Assembly: GCF_037974355.1 (NCBI RefSeq)
Contig: NZ_CP150235.1
Span: 4,526,001 to 4,590,000 of the forward strand
DNA from: Paenibacillus sp. FSL R5-0517
Lineage (GTDB): Bacteria; Bacillota; Bacilli; Paenibacillales; Paenibacillaceae
Direction of reading: 5' to 3'
DNA: 64,000 nucleotides
The stretch's first letter is position 1. Every line of letters starts with the position of its first letter. A program made the translations under genes and the position numbers. The notes beneath the pieces were generated by a model that was not told the DNA's origin, did not search any database, and saw nothing but the letters and a program-made list of their open reading frames with translations. Positions 51,172-60,093 of the stretch are shown in pieces.

Positions 51172-51903
51172 TTACTGCACACTAGCCTGCATGTATGTCC
51201 GTCCCCCATCTCCATCTTTCAGATATGGATTAAGTCCGAAGAACTGTTCTTCAGACACATATACACCTGTCAGCAATCGCCCTTCAAGCAAGCCTCCGTC
51301 CACCTGCACGCAACATGAAGGTGCGTCTACATACTCCTGATATAACGGAATCTGCCCATATTGTTGATGTATCTTGAACACCTTGCCTTGCTCATGCAAA
51401 GGCCGTTCAGAGAAATAGGTAGGCACAATATAACGGGCAATGACATCCAGTTCCTGAACGCTATAGAAGGCGTCATCCCCAAGCCAAGGTGCAAACATTC
51501 GAATCTTCTCATATTGAGACCAGACAACCGCCTGAATCAGCATTTCTGCGTGAACCAACCGACCTTCTCCGATATCCAGAAGCAACTGCTTTTCATCGAT
51601 TGTTTCTTCCATCTGAGACATCGTTAAATCAGGTTGTCTCAGTTCACATCCGATACACTTCCAGCCCCTGGACGTTTGAATCCATTTTTGCAGCACAGCC
51701 GGAGCTAATCTCGGGCCATCGCTGTTCACAGAATGTGTATTCACTTCGGTTAGATCATCTTTAACCGAACGGGAGTATGCTGTGCGCTTAAATAACTCTG
51801 CAGCTTTTTTGTATATTAGATGGACCTGAATGGATGCGCTCTCAAGTTCTGCAATATCTTTCTTGCCGTAGCGTACTTCACGGGATAAGCTTTCTTCTCT
51901 CAT
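51172..51903 (-). CDS. Hypothetical protein with a CxxC segment
   Basis: A 243-residue soluble protein that I do not recognise. The ATG at 51903 follows GAAGGAGG at good spacing, so it is a real gene. It has an N-terminal charged region, a WKCIGCELRQPDL segment with a Cys-x2-Cys pair near residue 84, a helical middle part, and a C-terminal VDGGLLEGRLLTGVYVSEEQ. The single CxxC could bind a metal with partners, but no second pair is seen. It is followed by its own terminator, so it is likely monocistronic. Confidence 0.75.
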   Translation of the reverse strand: MREESLSREVRYGKKDIAELESASIQVHLIYKKAAELFKRTAYSRSVKDDLTEVNTHSVNSDGPRLAPAVLQKWIQTSRGWKCIGCELRQPDLTMSQMEETIDEKQLLLDIGEGRLVHAEMLIQAVVWSQYEKIRMFAPWLGDDAFYSVQELDVIARYIVPTYFSERPLHEQGKVFKIHQQYGQIPLYQEYVDAPSCCVQVDGGLLEGRLLTGVYVSEEQFFGLNPYLKDGDGGRTYMQASVQ

Positions 51904-52021
51904 GACAAGTGGGCCTCCTTCGCTCCGGCCGTCTGTGGCCATTTTCTATAGATTATACTACAACTCATGACAACATGTGCAACGCCCAAGAGAAAAACGC
52001 CGATCCACGTTATTTTTAAGA

Positions 52022-52056
52022 CAAAAACCCCTGATTTCCACAGAAATCAGGAGTCT
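52022..52056 (-). terminator. Terminator of the hxlR-type gene
   Basis: On the minus strand ACTCCTGATTTC and GAAATCAGGGGT form a stem followed by TTTTG, about 40 bases past the stop. Confidence 0.8.
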
Positions 52057-52097
52057 AAGTCATTCATGCAACGAAAGTGGGTGATGTTGCTTAGACG

Positions 52098-52415
52098 TTA
52101 GTCAACCCACTTCTCAGCCCAGTCTTGAATTTGATTCATGACAGGCTGGAGCGCTCTACCTTTATCCGTCAGTTCATATTCAATACGAACCGGCGTCTCA
52201 GGATAGACGTGACGAACCAGAATACCTTCACCCTCCAGATCTTTCATCCGTTCGGATAACATCTTATCACTCATGGATGGAATCAGATTGGAGATATCCT
52301 TGAATCGCTTCGAACCACTCATCAACGTTTGAATAATTAAACCATTCCAGCGCTTGCCCAAAAAGGAAAACGCCGTCTCAAAACGCGGACACATCCGCAA
52401 GTCTTGACCTTCCAC
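52098..52415 (-). CDS. HxlR-family transcriptional regulator
   Basis: A 105-residue winged-helix regulator of the HxlR (DUF24) family. Members often sense aldehydes, quinones or thiol stress through one cysteine. It shows MCPRFETAFSFLGKRWNGLI, with a Cys near the N-terminus in the usual place, then RFKDISNLIPSMSDKMLSER and a wing GILVRHVYPETPVRIEY. The GTG at 52415 is well spaced from AGAGGTGA; an in-frame GTG at 52439 would extend it by eight residues. No obvious target gene is adjacent. Confidence 0.9.
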   Translation of the reverse strand: MEGQDLRMCPRFETAFSFLGKRWNGLIIQTLMSGSKRFKDISNLIPSMSDKMLSERMKDLEGEGILVRHVYPETPVRIEYELTDKGRALQPVMNQIQDWAEKWVD

Positions 52416-52615
52416 ATTAATCACCTCTTTAGAGATCACTCAACTTACATTTTGTTAGTATATTTCATAATAACATATTTAAGCATTAAAGAAAACGTCT
52501 GCCCCTAAAAAGTTTAAATTTTAGAAGTATTACTTGTTATATCCCAGTATACCTTACAGCCCGTCTCGTAACCATGGGAAATATCGTATAACTTCCCCAT
52601 AATACTATCTTACCC

Positions 52616-52667
52616 AAAAGGAACCCAACTGCCACAGTCATCATCGACTTGCAGAAGGGTTCCTTGG
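52616..52667 (-). terminator. Terminator of the ThuA-type gene
   Basis: On the minus strand AAGGAACCC (52665-52657) pairs with GGGTTCCTT (52626-52618), enclosing a smaller stem, followed by a short TTTT. It lies about 60 bases past the ThuA stop. The 309-bp gap 52416-52724 otherwise holds only a repeat fragment. Confidence 0.65.
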
Positions 52668-52676
52668 TATGGATAT

Positions 52677-52702
52677 GTTATCCCAGATTTTTTGATTCCT
52701 TT
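52677..52702. repeat. Family A repeat, small fragment
   Basis: GTTATCCCAGATTTTTTGATTCCTTT matches the central left arm of family A and is closest to the copy at 61037-61160. The pairing arm is missing. Confidence 0.45.
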
Positions 52703-52724
52703 CTAGGAATAAAGAAATTGTGAA

Positions 52725-53453
52725 TTAAACCAGCACGCCACCAAATGGTCTTACAGGTTCGCTCTTGCCAAATTCCGGCTTAAAGCTGCGGGCAGGATAT
52801 GCCCATTTTACTGCGTTACTGATTACTCGCAATATTTCCGGTTTGTAATAGGTCGGATACGTCTCATGACCTGGTCGGAAATAAAAGATTTTACCTTCAC
52901 CACGCCGGAACGTACATCCGCTCCGGAATACTTCCCCACCCTGGAAGTTACTTACAAACACCAGTTCATCCGGTACTGGAATATCGAAGAATTCACCGTA
53001 CATCTCTTCTTTTTCCAATACAATCTTGCCTTCAATGCCATCTGCAATCGGATGAGATGGATTAACACACCACACAATTTCCTGCTCGTCAGCTACACGC
53101 CATTTCAGATCGCAGCTGGTTCCCATCAGCGCTTTGAATGGTTTGGAGAAATGACCTGAATGGAGCACAATCATTCCCATCCCGTTCAGCACTCGCTGTG
53201 CAACTTTCTGTGAGATCTCATCGCTTACACGATCATGTGCCATATGTCCCCACCATATAAGCACATCTGTGGAATTCAGCACTTCATCAGTCAAACCGTG
53301 TTCAGGCTGATCCAGTGTAGCCGTACGAATAGCAAAGCCTTCGCCGCCAAGTCCGTCAGCCAGTGCTCGATGCAGACCATCCGGGTAGACTTCCCTTACT
53401 TCATCGTGAATTTTCTCATGGACAAATTCATTCCAAATGGTGACGTTGATCAT
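52725..53453 (-). CDS. ThuA-like protein
   Basis: A ThuA-domain protein (trehalose utilisation family, glutamine-amidotransferase-like fold). The 242-residue protein has STDVLIWWGHMAHDRVSDEI, GMIVLHSGHFSKPFKALMG, an EEMYGEFFDIPVPDELVFV stretch and FYFRPGHETYPTYY. The ATG at 53453 is nine bases after AGGGGG; a TTG at 53459 is too close. It follows the epimerase and oxidoreductase genes on the same strand. ThuA-type proteins act with such dehydrogenases in 3-keto-sugar pathways, so a sugar-oxidation role fits (inference). Confidence 0.9.
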   Translation of the reverse strand: MINVTIWNEFVHEKIHDEVREVYPDGLHRALADGLGGEGFAIRTATLDQPEHGLTDEVLNSTDVLIWWGHMAHDRVSDEISQKVAQRVLNGMGMIVLHSGHFSKPFKALMGTSCDLKWRVADEQEIVWCVNPSHPIADGIEGKIVLEKEEMYGEFFDIPVPDELVFVSNFQGGEVFRSGCTFRRGEGKIFYFRPGHETYPTYYKPEILRVISNAVKWAYPARSFKPEFGKSEPVRPFGGVLV

Positions 53454-53477
53454 ATTCAATTTCCCCCTAGTGTAGCT

Positions 53478-54446
53478 CTAAACCCACCACATATCGCCCA
53501 GCGGTTCTTCAATCAATACTTGCTGGAGATTTTGTACGGCTTTAGAGAATCCTTCTTCAACCGACATCAGACCGTCCTCGTGTTCAATACTTACTACGTA
53601 ATCATAACCGACCAGACGCAAGGCACTAATAATATCTGCCCATGTCTTGTTATCATGTCCATAACCGACCGAGCGGAACTGCCAAGCGCGATCCAGCATA
53701 TTCGTATAGTCCTGCATATCCGTTACACCGTGTTTGTTCACGTTTACCGGATCAATTGTTGTATCTTTGGCATGGAAGTGATGGATGGCTCCTTCACGGC
53801 CCAAGATGTGAATGGCCTGAACCGGATCAATACCTTGCCACCACATGTGACTTGGGTCCAGATTGGCTCCGATTACTTCACCTGCTGCCTCACGCAGTCT
53901 CAGCAAGGTTGCTGGTGTATGAACGGAGAATCCACCGTGCAGCTCCAATCCGACTTTTACGTTACGATCTGCTGCAAATTTACCCCACTCTGTCCAATAC
54001 GGGATCACTTTGTTCTCCCACTGCCACTTCAGGACCTCCTGGAAATCATTCGGCCATGGTGCAACAGGCCAGTTCGGATACTTGGCATCCTCATGGTCTC
54101 CCGGACAACCGGAGAATGTATTCACTACAGGCACTTCCAGCTTCTCAGCCAGTTCTACCGTTTTAACAAAATCATCGTGGAATCCCTTCGCAATATCCTT
54201 TTGCGGATGAAGCGGGTTACCGTGACAGCTCAGTGCACTAATTGTCAAACCACGTGACTCCACTGCATTTTTGAAGTTTTTAAGTGCCGTAGGATTGCTT
54301 AACAATTCATCCGGCTTACAATGTGCATTGCCTGGATGTCCGCCTGTTCCGATCTCTACTGCTTTTAATCCCTTGGATGCTACATAATCAAGAGCATCCT
54401 CCAATTTACGTCCTCCGAATAGTACCAAAAATACGCCGAGTTTCAA
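53478..54446 (-). CDS. Sugar phosphate isomerase/epimerase (xylose isomerase-like TIM barrel)
   Basis: A 322-residue TIM-barrel protein of the AP endonuclease 2 / IolE-IolI type. It begins MKLGVFLVLFGGRKLEDALD. Metal-ligand regions are VGLELHGGFSVHTPATL (Glu, His), GANLDPSHMWWQGIDP (Asp, His), HFHAKDTTIDP (His) and VVSIEHEDGLMSVEEGF (Glu near the C-terminus). It lies between the oxidoreductase and ThuA genes. In comparable Firmicute clusters such proteins act on 3-keto sugars or inositol derivatives; the exact substrate is not evident. Confidence 0.92.
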   Translation of the reverse strand: MKLGVFLVLFGGRKLEDALDYVASKGLKAVEIGTGGHPGNAHCKPDELLSNPTALKNFKNAVESRGLTISALSCHGNPLHPQKDIAKGFHDDFVKTVELAEKLEVPVVNTFSGCPGDHEDAKYPNWPVAPWPNDFQEVLKWQWENKVIPYWTEWGKFAADRNVKVGLELHGGFSVHTPATLLRLREAAGEVIGANLDPSHMWWQGIDPVQAIHILGREGAIHHFHAKDTTIDPVNVNKHGVTDMQDYTNMLDRAWQFRSVGYGHDNKTWADIISALRLVGYDYVVSIEHEDGLMSVEEGFSKAVQNLQQVLIEEPLGDMWWV

Positions 54447-54647
54447 GTGCGATTCCTCCCTGGATTAGATATCGAATAATTGCTGAATTCATGAAAATTG
54501 AACTGTATACATTTACCGCTCAGAATCATATGCCTGTTTGCTTAGTGTGGAAAATCGAGAGTGTTTCTATCCTGAAATTGAACGTAAGAATACTGGTTAT
54601 TCTTCATCATTCGTATGGGCATCAAGCGTTAACACTTGTTACTCATA

Positions 54648-55772
54648 CTAGAGCGATTCCACGCTTTCAATCTCAGTTTGAACTGTGCGAGTTACTGCAA
54701 AAGCGTCATAGCTGCTCTCCAGATGTATGTGCTTGCCTTCAAGTGAAGAACGCTGGAATGAATGCATAGCTTCCAGTACGTGATAAGCGAGCTTGCCACT
54801 GGCTTTGTGTTCGCGTCCGGCACGAATGGATTCAACCATTTCGGTTACGCCGATGCCTCGTTCGTTTTGTCCACTTTCGAAGACTGGTTTGACTGTCTCC
54901 CAAGTGTCTTGACCGTATCTGCGAACCTTCACTTCCCCGTTAAAATAGTTGGGGTCCGGTACGCTAAGCGTACCTTCTGTACCGTAGATTTCAATACGTG
55001 GCAGATCCGAAGCTCCGCGAATATCGAAACTGGTAATCATGGTCGCAATGGCACCTTCTGCGAAATCAATGGTTCCTGCCAAGTGGGTAGGCGTCTCTAC
55101 TTGCAACGCTGTACCTTCCTTCGGCCCGGAGCCGATCTTGCGATCTGCAATCTGTATGCCTGCCGAGGCGCTAATTCTGCGTATCGGTCCAAGCAGCGTA
55201 ATCAGAGCGGTCAGGTAGTAGGGTCCCATATCAAACATCGGTCCACCACCTGCAACATAAAAGAACTCCGGATTAGGATGCCAAGCTTCCGGTCCTCCAC
55301 CCATGAAGAATGAAGTCGCTGCAATCGGCTTGCCGATCAGGCCATCCTCAATCGCTTTACGAGCCGTTTGAATGCCTGAACCAAGGAACGTATCCGGTGC
55401 AGAACCCACGTACAATCCCTTTTCTTCAGCCAGTTCAACAACCTTGCGACCATCCTCAAGCGAAATTGCCAGCGGCTTCTCGGCATACACATGTTTGCCT
55501 GCTTCGAGTGCAGCCAGATCGGTCATGGCATGACTGCCAGGAACCGTAAGGTTCAACACAAGTTCAATTTCGTTATTTTGCAGCAACTCATCTACATTGT
55601 AAACGTTTGCGATATTAAATTCATCTGCCCGTTCCTGAGCGCGTTCACGAATCAAATCCGCAACAGCCACGACTTCAATGACCGGGTTGTTTTTGAGATT
55701 TTCCAGGTAGATGGCGCTGATGTTACCACACCCGATGATGCCTGCTTTCATTTTCTCCACTGTGACGTTCAT
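54648..55772 (-). CDS. Gfo/Idh/MocA family oxidoreductase
   Basis: An NAD(P)-dependent sugar dehydrogenase. The 374-residue protein has the Rossmann fold GIIGCGNISAIYLENLKN near the N-terminus, GKHVYAEKPLAISLEDG with the catalytic EKP, and the C-terminal domain with GGGPMFDMGPYYLTAL. The start is not settled: an ATG at 55772 directly abuts AAGGAG, a GTG lies 12 bases later, and an ATG at 55751 would give MKAGIIGCG. It is the first gene of the oxidoreductase-epimerase-ThuA set, with a 200-bp gap before the epimerase in which no gene is seen. Confidence 0.93.
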   Translation of the reverse strand: MNVTVEKMKAGIIGCGNISAIYLENLKNNPVIEVVAVADLIRERAQERADEFNIANVYNVDELLQNNEIELVLNLTVPGSHAMTDLAALEAGKHVYAEKPLAISLEDGRKVVELAEEKGLYVGSAPDTFLGSGIQTARKAIEDGLIGKPIAATSFFMGGGPEAWHPNPEFFYVAGGGPMFDMGPYYLTALITLLGPIRRISASAGIQIADRKIGSGPKEGTALQVETPTHLAGTIDFAEGAIATMITSFDIRGASDLPRIEIYGTEGTLSVPDPNYFNGEVKVRRYGQDTWETVKPVFESGQNERGIGVTEMVESIRAGREHKASGKLAYHVLEAMHSFQRSSLEGKHIHLESSYDAFAVTRTVQTEIESVESL

Positions 55773-55950
55773 CTCCTTACGCATGGTGAAAATCTGCGTT
55801 TGAATGGTTGAGATACATATGTTTTGTTGGATGTTTCCTGTTCCTTAAATCTAATACTATGGTATTCCGTTTCAGCTTCAATTAAAATGAATAATATGAT
55901 TGAAACATGAACTATCTGGTCATAATTTTCAAATTGCAAGGAGTATGCCC

Positions 55951-56769
55951 ATGTCGACAGATCAATCCTGCCAAGTTCTTACAGCAGGCTTTTCATTTCA
56001 TCGTAAACCCTACGCTATGGTGCAGCCTGAAGGGGTCAAGAACTACCTGTTAAGACTGCAAACAGACGGACGTTGCCGTGCACGCATTGACGGGGACATG
56101 TCCCTAGTGGATGCGGGCGATCTGCTTCTTTTTGATCCTGATGAGCCCTATGAGCTGAGAATAGACAATGAAATTAATCCGATGGGAGAACGACTGGTGG
56201 AGAGTGGTGACTATCACATCTTCTTCAATGGTTCCTGGGTGGATGAGTGGTGGAAGCGTCACAAACGGCCGACACGGATCAAAGTCGAACTGACGGAAAG
56301 TCTTTTAGTCCTGTTTCGACAGCTCGTGCTGGAGCAACGCCGCATCTCTAATCCTTATCCTGAAATTTCAAGTTATTATATGCGAATTTTATGTCTCGAA
56401 GTGGATCGTCTGCTTGCGGAGCATCCAACGATAACCAATACCAATTATGTGGCTTATGAGATCAAGAACTACATTGAAGAAAACGCTTCCTCTTTATTCA
56501 AGCTGGATGATGTGGCAACACACATTGGCATCAGTGTCTCACGGGGTGTTCATCTCTTCAAAGAGGCATTTGGCAAAAGCATCATGCAATACACGCTTGA
56601 CGTACGGCTGAACATGGCCAGGGAACGGATTATTTTCAGTCCAATGACCCTGGAGCAAGTGTCCGAATCTTCCGGCTTCAACAACTATACCTATTTCCAT
56701 CGGGTATTCCGTTCCCGGTTCGGCATGTCCCCGAAGGAATTCCGCGTCATTCACCGGGAACAGATGTAA
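55951..56769 (+). CDS. AraC-family transcriptional regulator
   Basis: A 272-residue regulator with an N-terminal cupin-type ligand domain (about 1-140; DAGDLLLFDPDEPYELRIDN) and a C-terminal double helix-turn-helix (about 170-270; KLDDVATHIGISVSRGVHLF and TLEQVSESSGFNNYTYFHRV, then FGMSPKEFR). The ATG at 55951 is seven bases after AAGGAG; in-frame upstream codons exist from 55900. It diverges from the oxidoreductase-epimerase-ThuA genes and is their likely regulator. Confidence 0.92.
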   Translation: MSTDQSCQVLTAGFSFHRKPYAMVQPEGVKNYLLRLQTDGRCRARIDGDMSLVDAGDLLLFDPDEPYELRIDNEINPMGERLVESGDYHIFFNGSWVDEWWKRHKRPTRIKVELTESLLVLFRQLVLEQRRISNPYPEISSYYMRILCLEVDRLLAEHPTITNTNYVAYEIKNYIEENASSLFKLDDVATHIGISVSRGVHLFKEAFGKSIMQYTLDVRLNMARERIIFSPMTLEQVSESSGFNNYTYFHRVFRSRFGMSPKEFRVIHREQM

Positions 56770-56794
56770 TCATACCAGTATACGTAAGTTGAAC

Positions 56795-57109
56795 TTATTT
56801 GCGCGCGGCTATGGCCTCGGATACAACCATCGCCAGATCTTCATTGCCAAACATGGACAACACGCCAAGTACCGTATCATCCGGGATCTCACCGGCTTCC
56901 TCCTTGGATACAATCAGCTTCTGCACCTGCTGCAAACGCTCGTTGCTCTGCTGATTCGGGTAGGCTTGCCGGTACATCTCTTCCGGGTCCAAACCATTAT
57001 TCACACACCACTGGGCAAATACGAGGATCATCATCTCTTCTTCCTGTTTATAGGTTTCAATGACCGCTTCCTCGATCTGCTTGTTACGTTCCTTTTCATA
57101 TTCATCCAT
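56795..57109 (-). CDS. Hypothetical acidic cytosolic protein
   Basis: A 104-residue protein that I do not recognise. It is highly charged, helical and acidic, with no membrane segment (MDEYEKERNKQIEEAVIETY, FAQWCVNNGLDPEEMYRQAY). GGAGG stands eight to nine bases before the ATG, so it is expressed. It starts 32 bases after the upstream oxidoreductase stop, in one operon with it. Confidence 0.8.
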   Translation of the reverse strand: MDEYEKERNKQIEEAVIETYKQEEEMMILVFAQWCVNNGLDPEEMYRQAYPNQQSNERLQQVQKLIVSKEEAGEIPDDTVLGVLSMFGNEDLAMVVSEAIAARK

Positions 57110-57141
57110 GACGTGTAATCCTCCGTAAGTGTATTCTCTAA

Positions 57142-58080
57142 CTATTTGCGAATCAATTGTTCAGCCAGTTCATGACTGTCCATGACATGACTTGCACTGA
57201 TCAGGCAATCATCTGGCGAGTCCAGACAAGCCAGGAAATTATCAACTGCTCCGCTAAAACCTCTGCGTGCTAACACGGTGTCCCAGCTCCCGAACGCTTC
57301 TTTGGTTTCCAGACTCCCCTGTTCCAAGTAGCTAATCGTGTCCATGTTCACCACTTCAGCAGAACGCCCACCACCATGCAATTCGACCTTCTCCAGATCT
57401 GCCCCAGCTTCACGCACCATATCGAATCGACCGTAGGCTGTTCTACCCAGCTTGGCCGTTCCGGTTGCATGCAGTAATCGGTCCAGATCATTCTTCCGAA
57501 TCCATTGGTGAAGCAGCTCCACATTATGATTCGAGTACCACAACATCAGATCGAGCAGATGGATGAGATCATCATAGATCGTTTCTGCCGCAGGACGATC
57601 CTGAATGCCTGTACGATGTTTGGTCACTGTCAGGGAGTCGAAGCCTTTTCCACCCTCCATCCATTGTTTCGCTTTTTGATACATCGGTGCGAATCTGCGG
57701 TTGAAGCCCACGGCCAGCAACAGACCTTGTGCCTCGGCAAAAGCAGTCATCTCTTCCGACTCCCGAAGCGTATAGGATAACGGCTTGTCTACATACACGG
57801 CTAATCCCTGTTCCAGACATTGCATGACAATGTCAAAGTGCGCTTCTGTTGCTGTATGTACAAACACCGCATCCAAGTCCCAGGACAACAGTTCTTTCAG
57901 ATCCGTTGTTCCCCGTTCTAATCGATACGCCTCCTGAACGGCTTTGACCGGCTCCGGAGATCGGTTCATAATGCCTACAATCTCCACGTTCGGATGAGCG
58001 GTTAACAGCGGCAAATATACTTTACGTGCAATATCGCCGAGGCCGATAATTGCAACTCGTTTACGTTGGGTTGTTTCCAT
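57142..58080 (-). CDS. Gfo/Idh/MocA family oxidoreductase (second)
   Basis: A 312-residue NAD(P)-dependent oxidoreductase. It has the Rossmann motif VAIIGLGDIARKVYLPLL, the catalytic VYVDKPLSYTLRESEEM (DKP instead of the more usual EKP), GFNRRFAPMYQKAK and a shorter C-terminal domain. The ATG at 58080 is about nine bases after AAGGTGG; one at 58089 abuts the ribosome site. It resembles the virulence-factor-MviM type. Substrate unknown. Confidence 0.92.
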   Translation of the reverse strand: METTQRKRVAIIGLGDIARKVYLPLLTAHPNVEIVGIMNRSPEPVKAVQEAYRLERGTTDLKELLSWDLDAVFVHTATEAHFDIVMQCLEQGLAVYVDKPLSYTLRESEEMTAFAEAQGLLLAVGFNRRFAPMYQKAKQWMEGGKGFDSLTVTKHRTGIQDRPAAETIYDDLIHLLDLMLWYSNHNVELLHQWIRKNDLDRLLHATGTAKLGRTAYGRFDMVREAGADLEKVELHGGGRSAEVVNMDTISYLEQGSLETKEAFGSWDTVLARRGFSGAVDNFLACLDSPDDCLISASHVMDSHELAEQLIRK

Positions 58081-58279
58081 GATGATCATTCCACCTTCAG
58101 TTCGGTTCTATATTTCCACGTCCTATAGTGTAACCCTTCGGACAGCAACTTGCCAGTGATTGCAGCAGACTTCTCACGAATTGTTCAGACCATAAGCGAA
58201 CGTGGTAAACTTATAATGAAAAGCAGTACAGATCGGGACACGACTAGACCTGCCTGATCTGAAAGGAGCGTTTGGGATT

Positions 58280-58891
58280 TTGCGAAAATGGTTATGGCTT
58301 CTGTTATATGTTTTACTTGCAGGAGTCACGTTTATTTACAGATATGAACTGCTGGCCTGGACCGATCTTCATCAGTCCATTCCGCTGTTACTCGCCATGG
58401 CAACATTGTTTGCTCTTGTGCCTGTAATTCCTTATAAGTTTGTTATTATCGCCTTTGGTTATAGTTACGGTACCACCACGGCAGCCTGGATATGCTGGCT
58501 TGGCACTACACTTGCTGCCATGGTCGTCTATGGCGGAGCAAGAACCATCTTCAGACATCAGGCGAGATCGTACCTCGAACGCATTCGGGGTCTGAGCCGT
58601 TTTACCACATGGATGGAAGCACATCCGTTTATGGGTGTTATGTCGATGCGCTTGTTGCCGGTCGTGCCTCAGATGGCCGTTAATATCTACGCAGGTATAA
58701 CGTATACGCCATTCTGGGTCTTCATGGTTGCTACGGCTATTGGCAAAATGCCCGCGATTTTTGTTTTTGCCTATGCAGGTGCACAGGCTGAAACCTCGAT
58801 CTGGCTGAGCTTGGCGATCCTTGCCGGATACCTGGTGTTCATGGCCATTGTATTGCTCCTATTTCGCTTTCGGTCACGCAACAAAGCCTGA
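58280..58891 (+). CDS. TVP38/TMEM64 (DedA-superfamily) membrane protein
   Basis: A 203-residue membrane protein of the SNARE-associated/VTT family, whose members are linked to lipid scrambling or undecaprenyl-phosphate recycling. It has about six hydrophobic segments. The family core is VIPYKFVIIAFGYSYGTTTA with a re-entrant region and MSMRLLPVVPQMAVNIYAG near residue 125. The start is a TTG twelve bases after GGAG. A single gene. Confidence 0.88.
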   Translation: MRKWLWLLLYVLLAGVTFIYRYELLAWTDLHQSIPLLLAMATLFALVPVIPYKFVIIAFGYSYGTTTAAWICWLGTTLAAMVVYGGARTIFRHQARSYLERIRGLSRFTTWMEAHPFMGVMSMRLLPVVPQMAVNIYAGITYTPFWVFMVATAIGKMPAIFVFAYAGAQAETSIWLSLAILAGYLVFMAIVLLLFRFRSRNKA

Positions 58892-59072
58892 ATTCAGAAA
58901 TTCGCAAGTATTCAGATCCAGTTTGTTTTCAATCCTGCTTGGTTGGCTTGCCAATTCAGGATATAATAGAAGAGCAAGCCCTGTGCTTGTGTTAACAGGT
59001 TAATAAAAATGGTAGATTGCTGGAGCTCGAACACGAGCGCTAAATCTTCATCAGAAATGGAGTGACTATAGC

Positions 59073-60035
59073 ATGGAACAACATTCAAGTGAGTTAGCAA
59101 CTTTTGCAGGCGGATGCTTCTGGTGTATGGTATCCCCCTTTGAAGAACTGCCCGGTATTCACAAGATTGTATCGGGTTATACAGGAGGACATACCGAGAA
59201 TCCAACATATGAAGAGGTCTGCTCGGAGACAACAGGACATGTAGAGGCTGTGCAAATTACATTCGACCCTGCCATCTTCCCTTATAAGAAACTGGTTGAA
59301 CTGTTCTGGCAGCAGATCGACCCTACGGATACAGGCGGGCAATTCCATGACCGCGGATCTTCCTATCAGACGGCCATCTTCTATCACAGCGAAGAGCAGC
59401 GTCAGATTGCCGAAGCGTCCAAAGCGGAGCTGGGACAAAGCGGGCGTTTTGACAAACCCATCTTCACGCCGATCTTGCCAGCCAAACCGTTCTATGAAGC
59501 CGAAGAACATCACCAGAATTATCACCGGAAGAACCCTGCCCACTACAAACGGTACAGCAAAGGTTCTGGACGCGTAGATTTCATCGAACGCAACTGGTCC
59601 GGCAAGGTGGACAAAGACGGACTGAAAGAGCGTCTGACGCCGCTTCAATATGAAGTGACCCAGAACAGCGCGACCGAACCTGCATTCCATAACGAATTCT
59701 GGGATCACCACGGTGACGGGATCTATGTGGACATCGTATCCGGCGAGCCATTGTTCAGTTCTACTGACAAATACGATTCGGGTTGCGGCTGGCCGAGCTT
59801 CACACGTCCATTGCGTGACCACAATGTGAAGGAAAAAACCGATCTCAGTCACTTCATGATTCGTACCGAAGTGAGAAGTCGTGAGGGGGATTCCCATCTG
59901 GGTCACCTGTTCAATGATGGTCCTGCTGAAGCTGGTGGAATGCGTTATTGCATCAACTCTGCGGCACTTCGTTTTGTACCCAAAGAAGACCTTCAAAAAG
60001 AAGGATACGGTGAGTACGCCGTCCTTTTCCAATAA
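59073..60035 (+). CDS. msrAB: Fused peptide methionine sulfoxide reductase MsrA-MsrB
   Basis: Repairs both S- and R-methionine sulfoxides. The 320-residue protein has an N-terminal MsrA domain (about 6-155) with the catalytic cysteine in TFAGGCFWCM (Cys15), PTYEEVCSETTGHVEA and ETGGQFHDRGSSYQ-like DTGGQFHDRGSSYQTA. The C-terminal MsrB domain (about 180-320) has DSGCGWPSFTRP and the catalytic cysteine in MRYCINS (Cys293). No signal peptide is seen, so it is cytosolic. MsrB lacks the paired CxxC zinc motifs in the usual places, as some fused forms do. Confidence 0.97.
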   Translation: MEQHSSELATFAGGCFWCMVSPFEELPGIHKIVSGYTGGHTENPTYEEVCSETTGHVEAVQITFDPAIFPYKKLVELFWQQIDPTDTGGQFHDRGSSYQTAIFYHSEEQRQIAEASKAELGQSGRFDKPIFTPILPAKPFYEAEEHHQNYHRKNPAHYKRYSKGSGRVDFIERNWSGKVDKDGLKERLTPLQYEVTQNSATEPAFHNEFWDHHGDGIYVDIVSGEPLFSSTDKYDSGCGWPSFTRPLRDHNVKEKTDLSHFMIRTEVRSREGDSHLGHLFNDGPAEAGGMRYCINSAALRFVPKEDLQKEGYGEYAVLFQ

Positions 60036-60042
60036 GTTTGAA

Positions 60043-60086
60043 TACCAAAAAGAGCAGTGGGATGATCCCGCTGCTCTTTTTGGTAC
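60043..60086. terminator. Bidirectional terminator after msrAB
   Basis: TACCAAAAAGAGCAG pairs with CTGCTCTTTTTGGTA, enclosing GGGA/TCCC. A-run and T-run flanks allow stopping of msrAB (+) and the flippase gene (-). Confidence 0.9.
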
Positions 60087-60093
60087 TTTACAA

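Noticed and set aside
59094..60032. 312-codon minus-strand open frame across msrAB
   Set aside because: Antisense to a gene with both catalytic cysteine motifs; no ribosome site and no domain.
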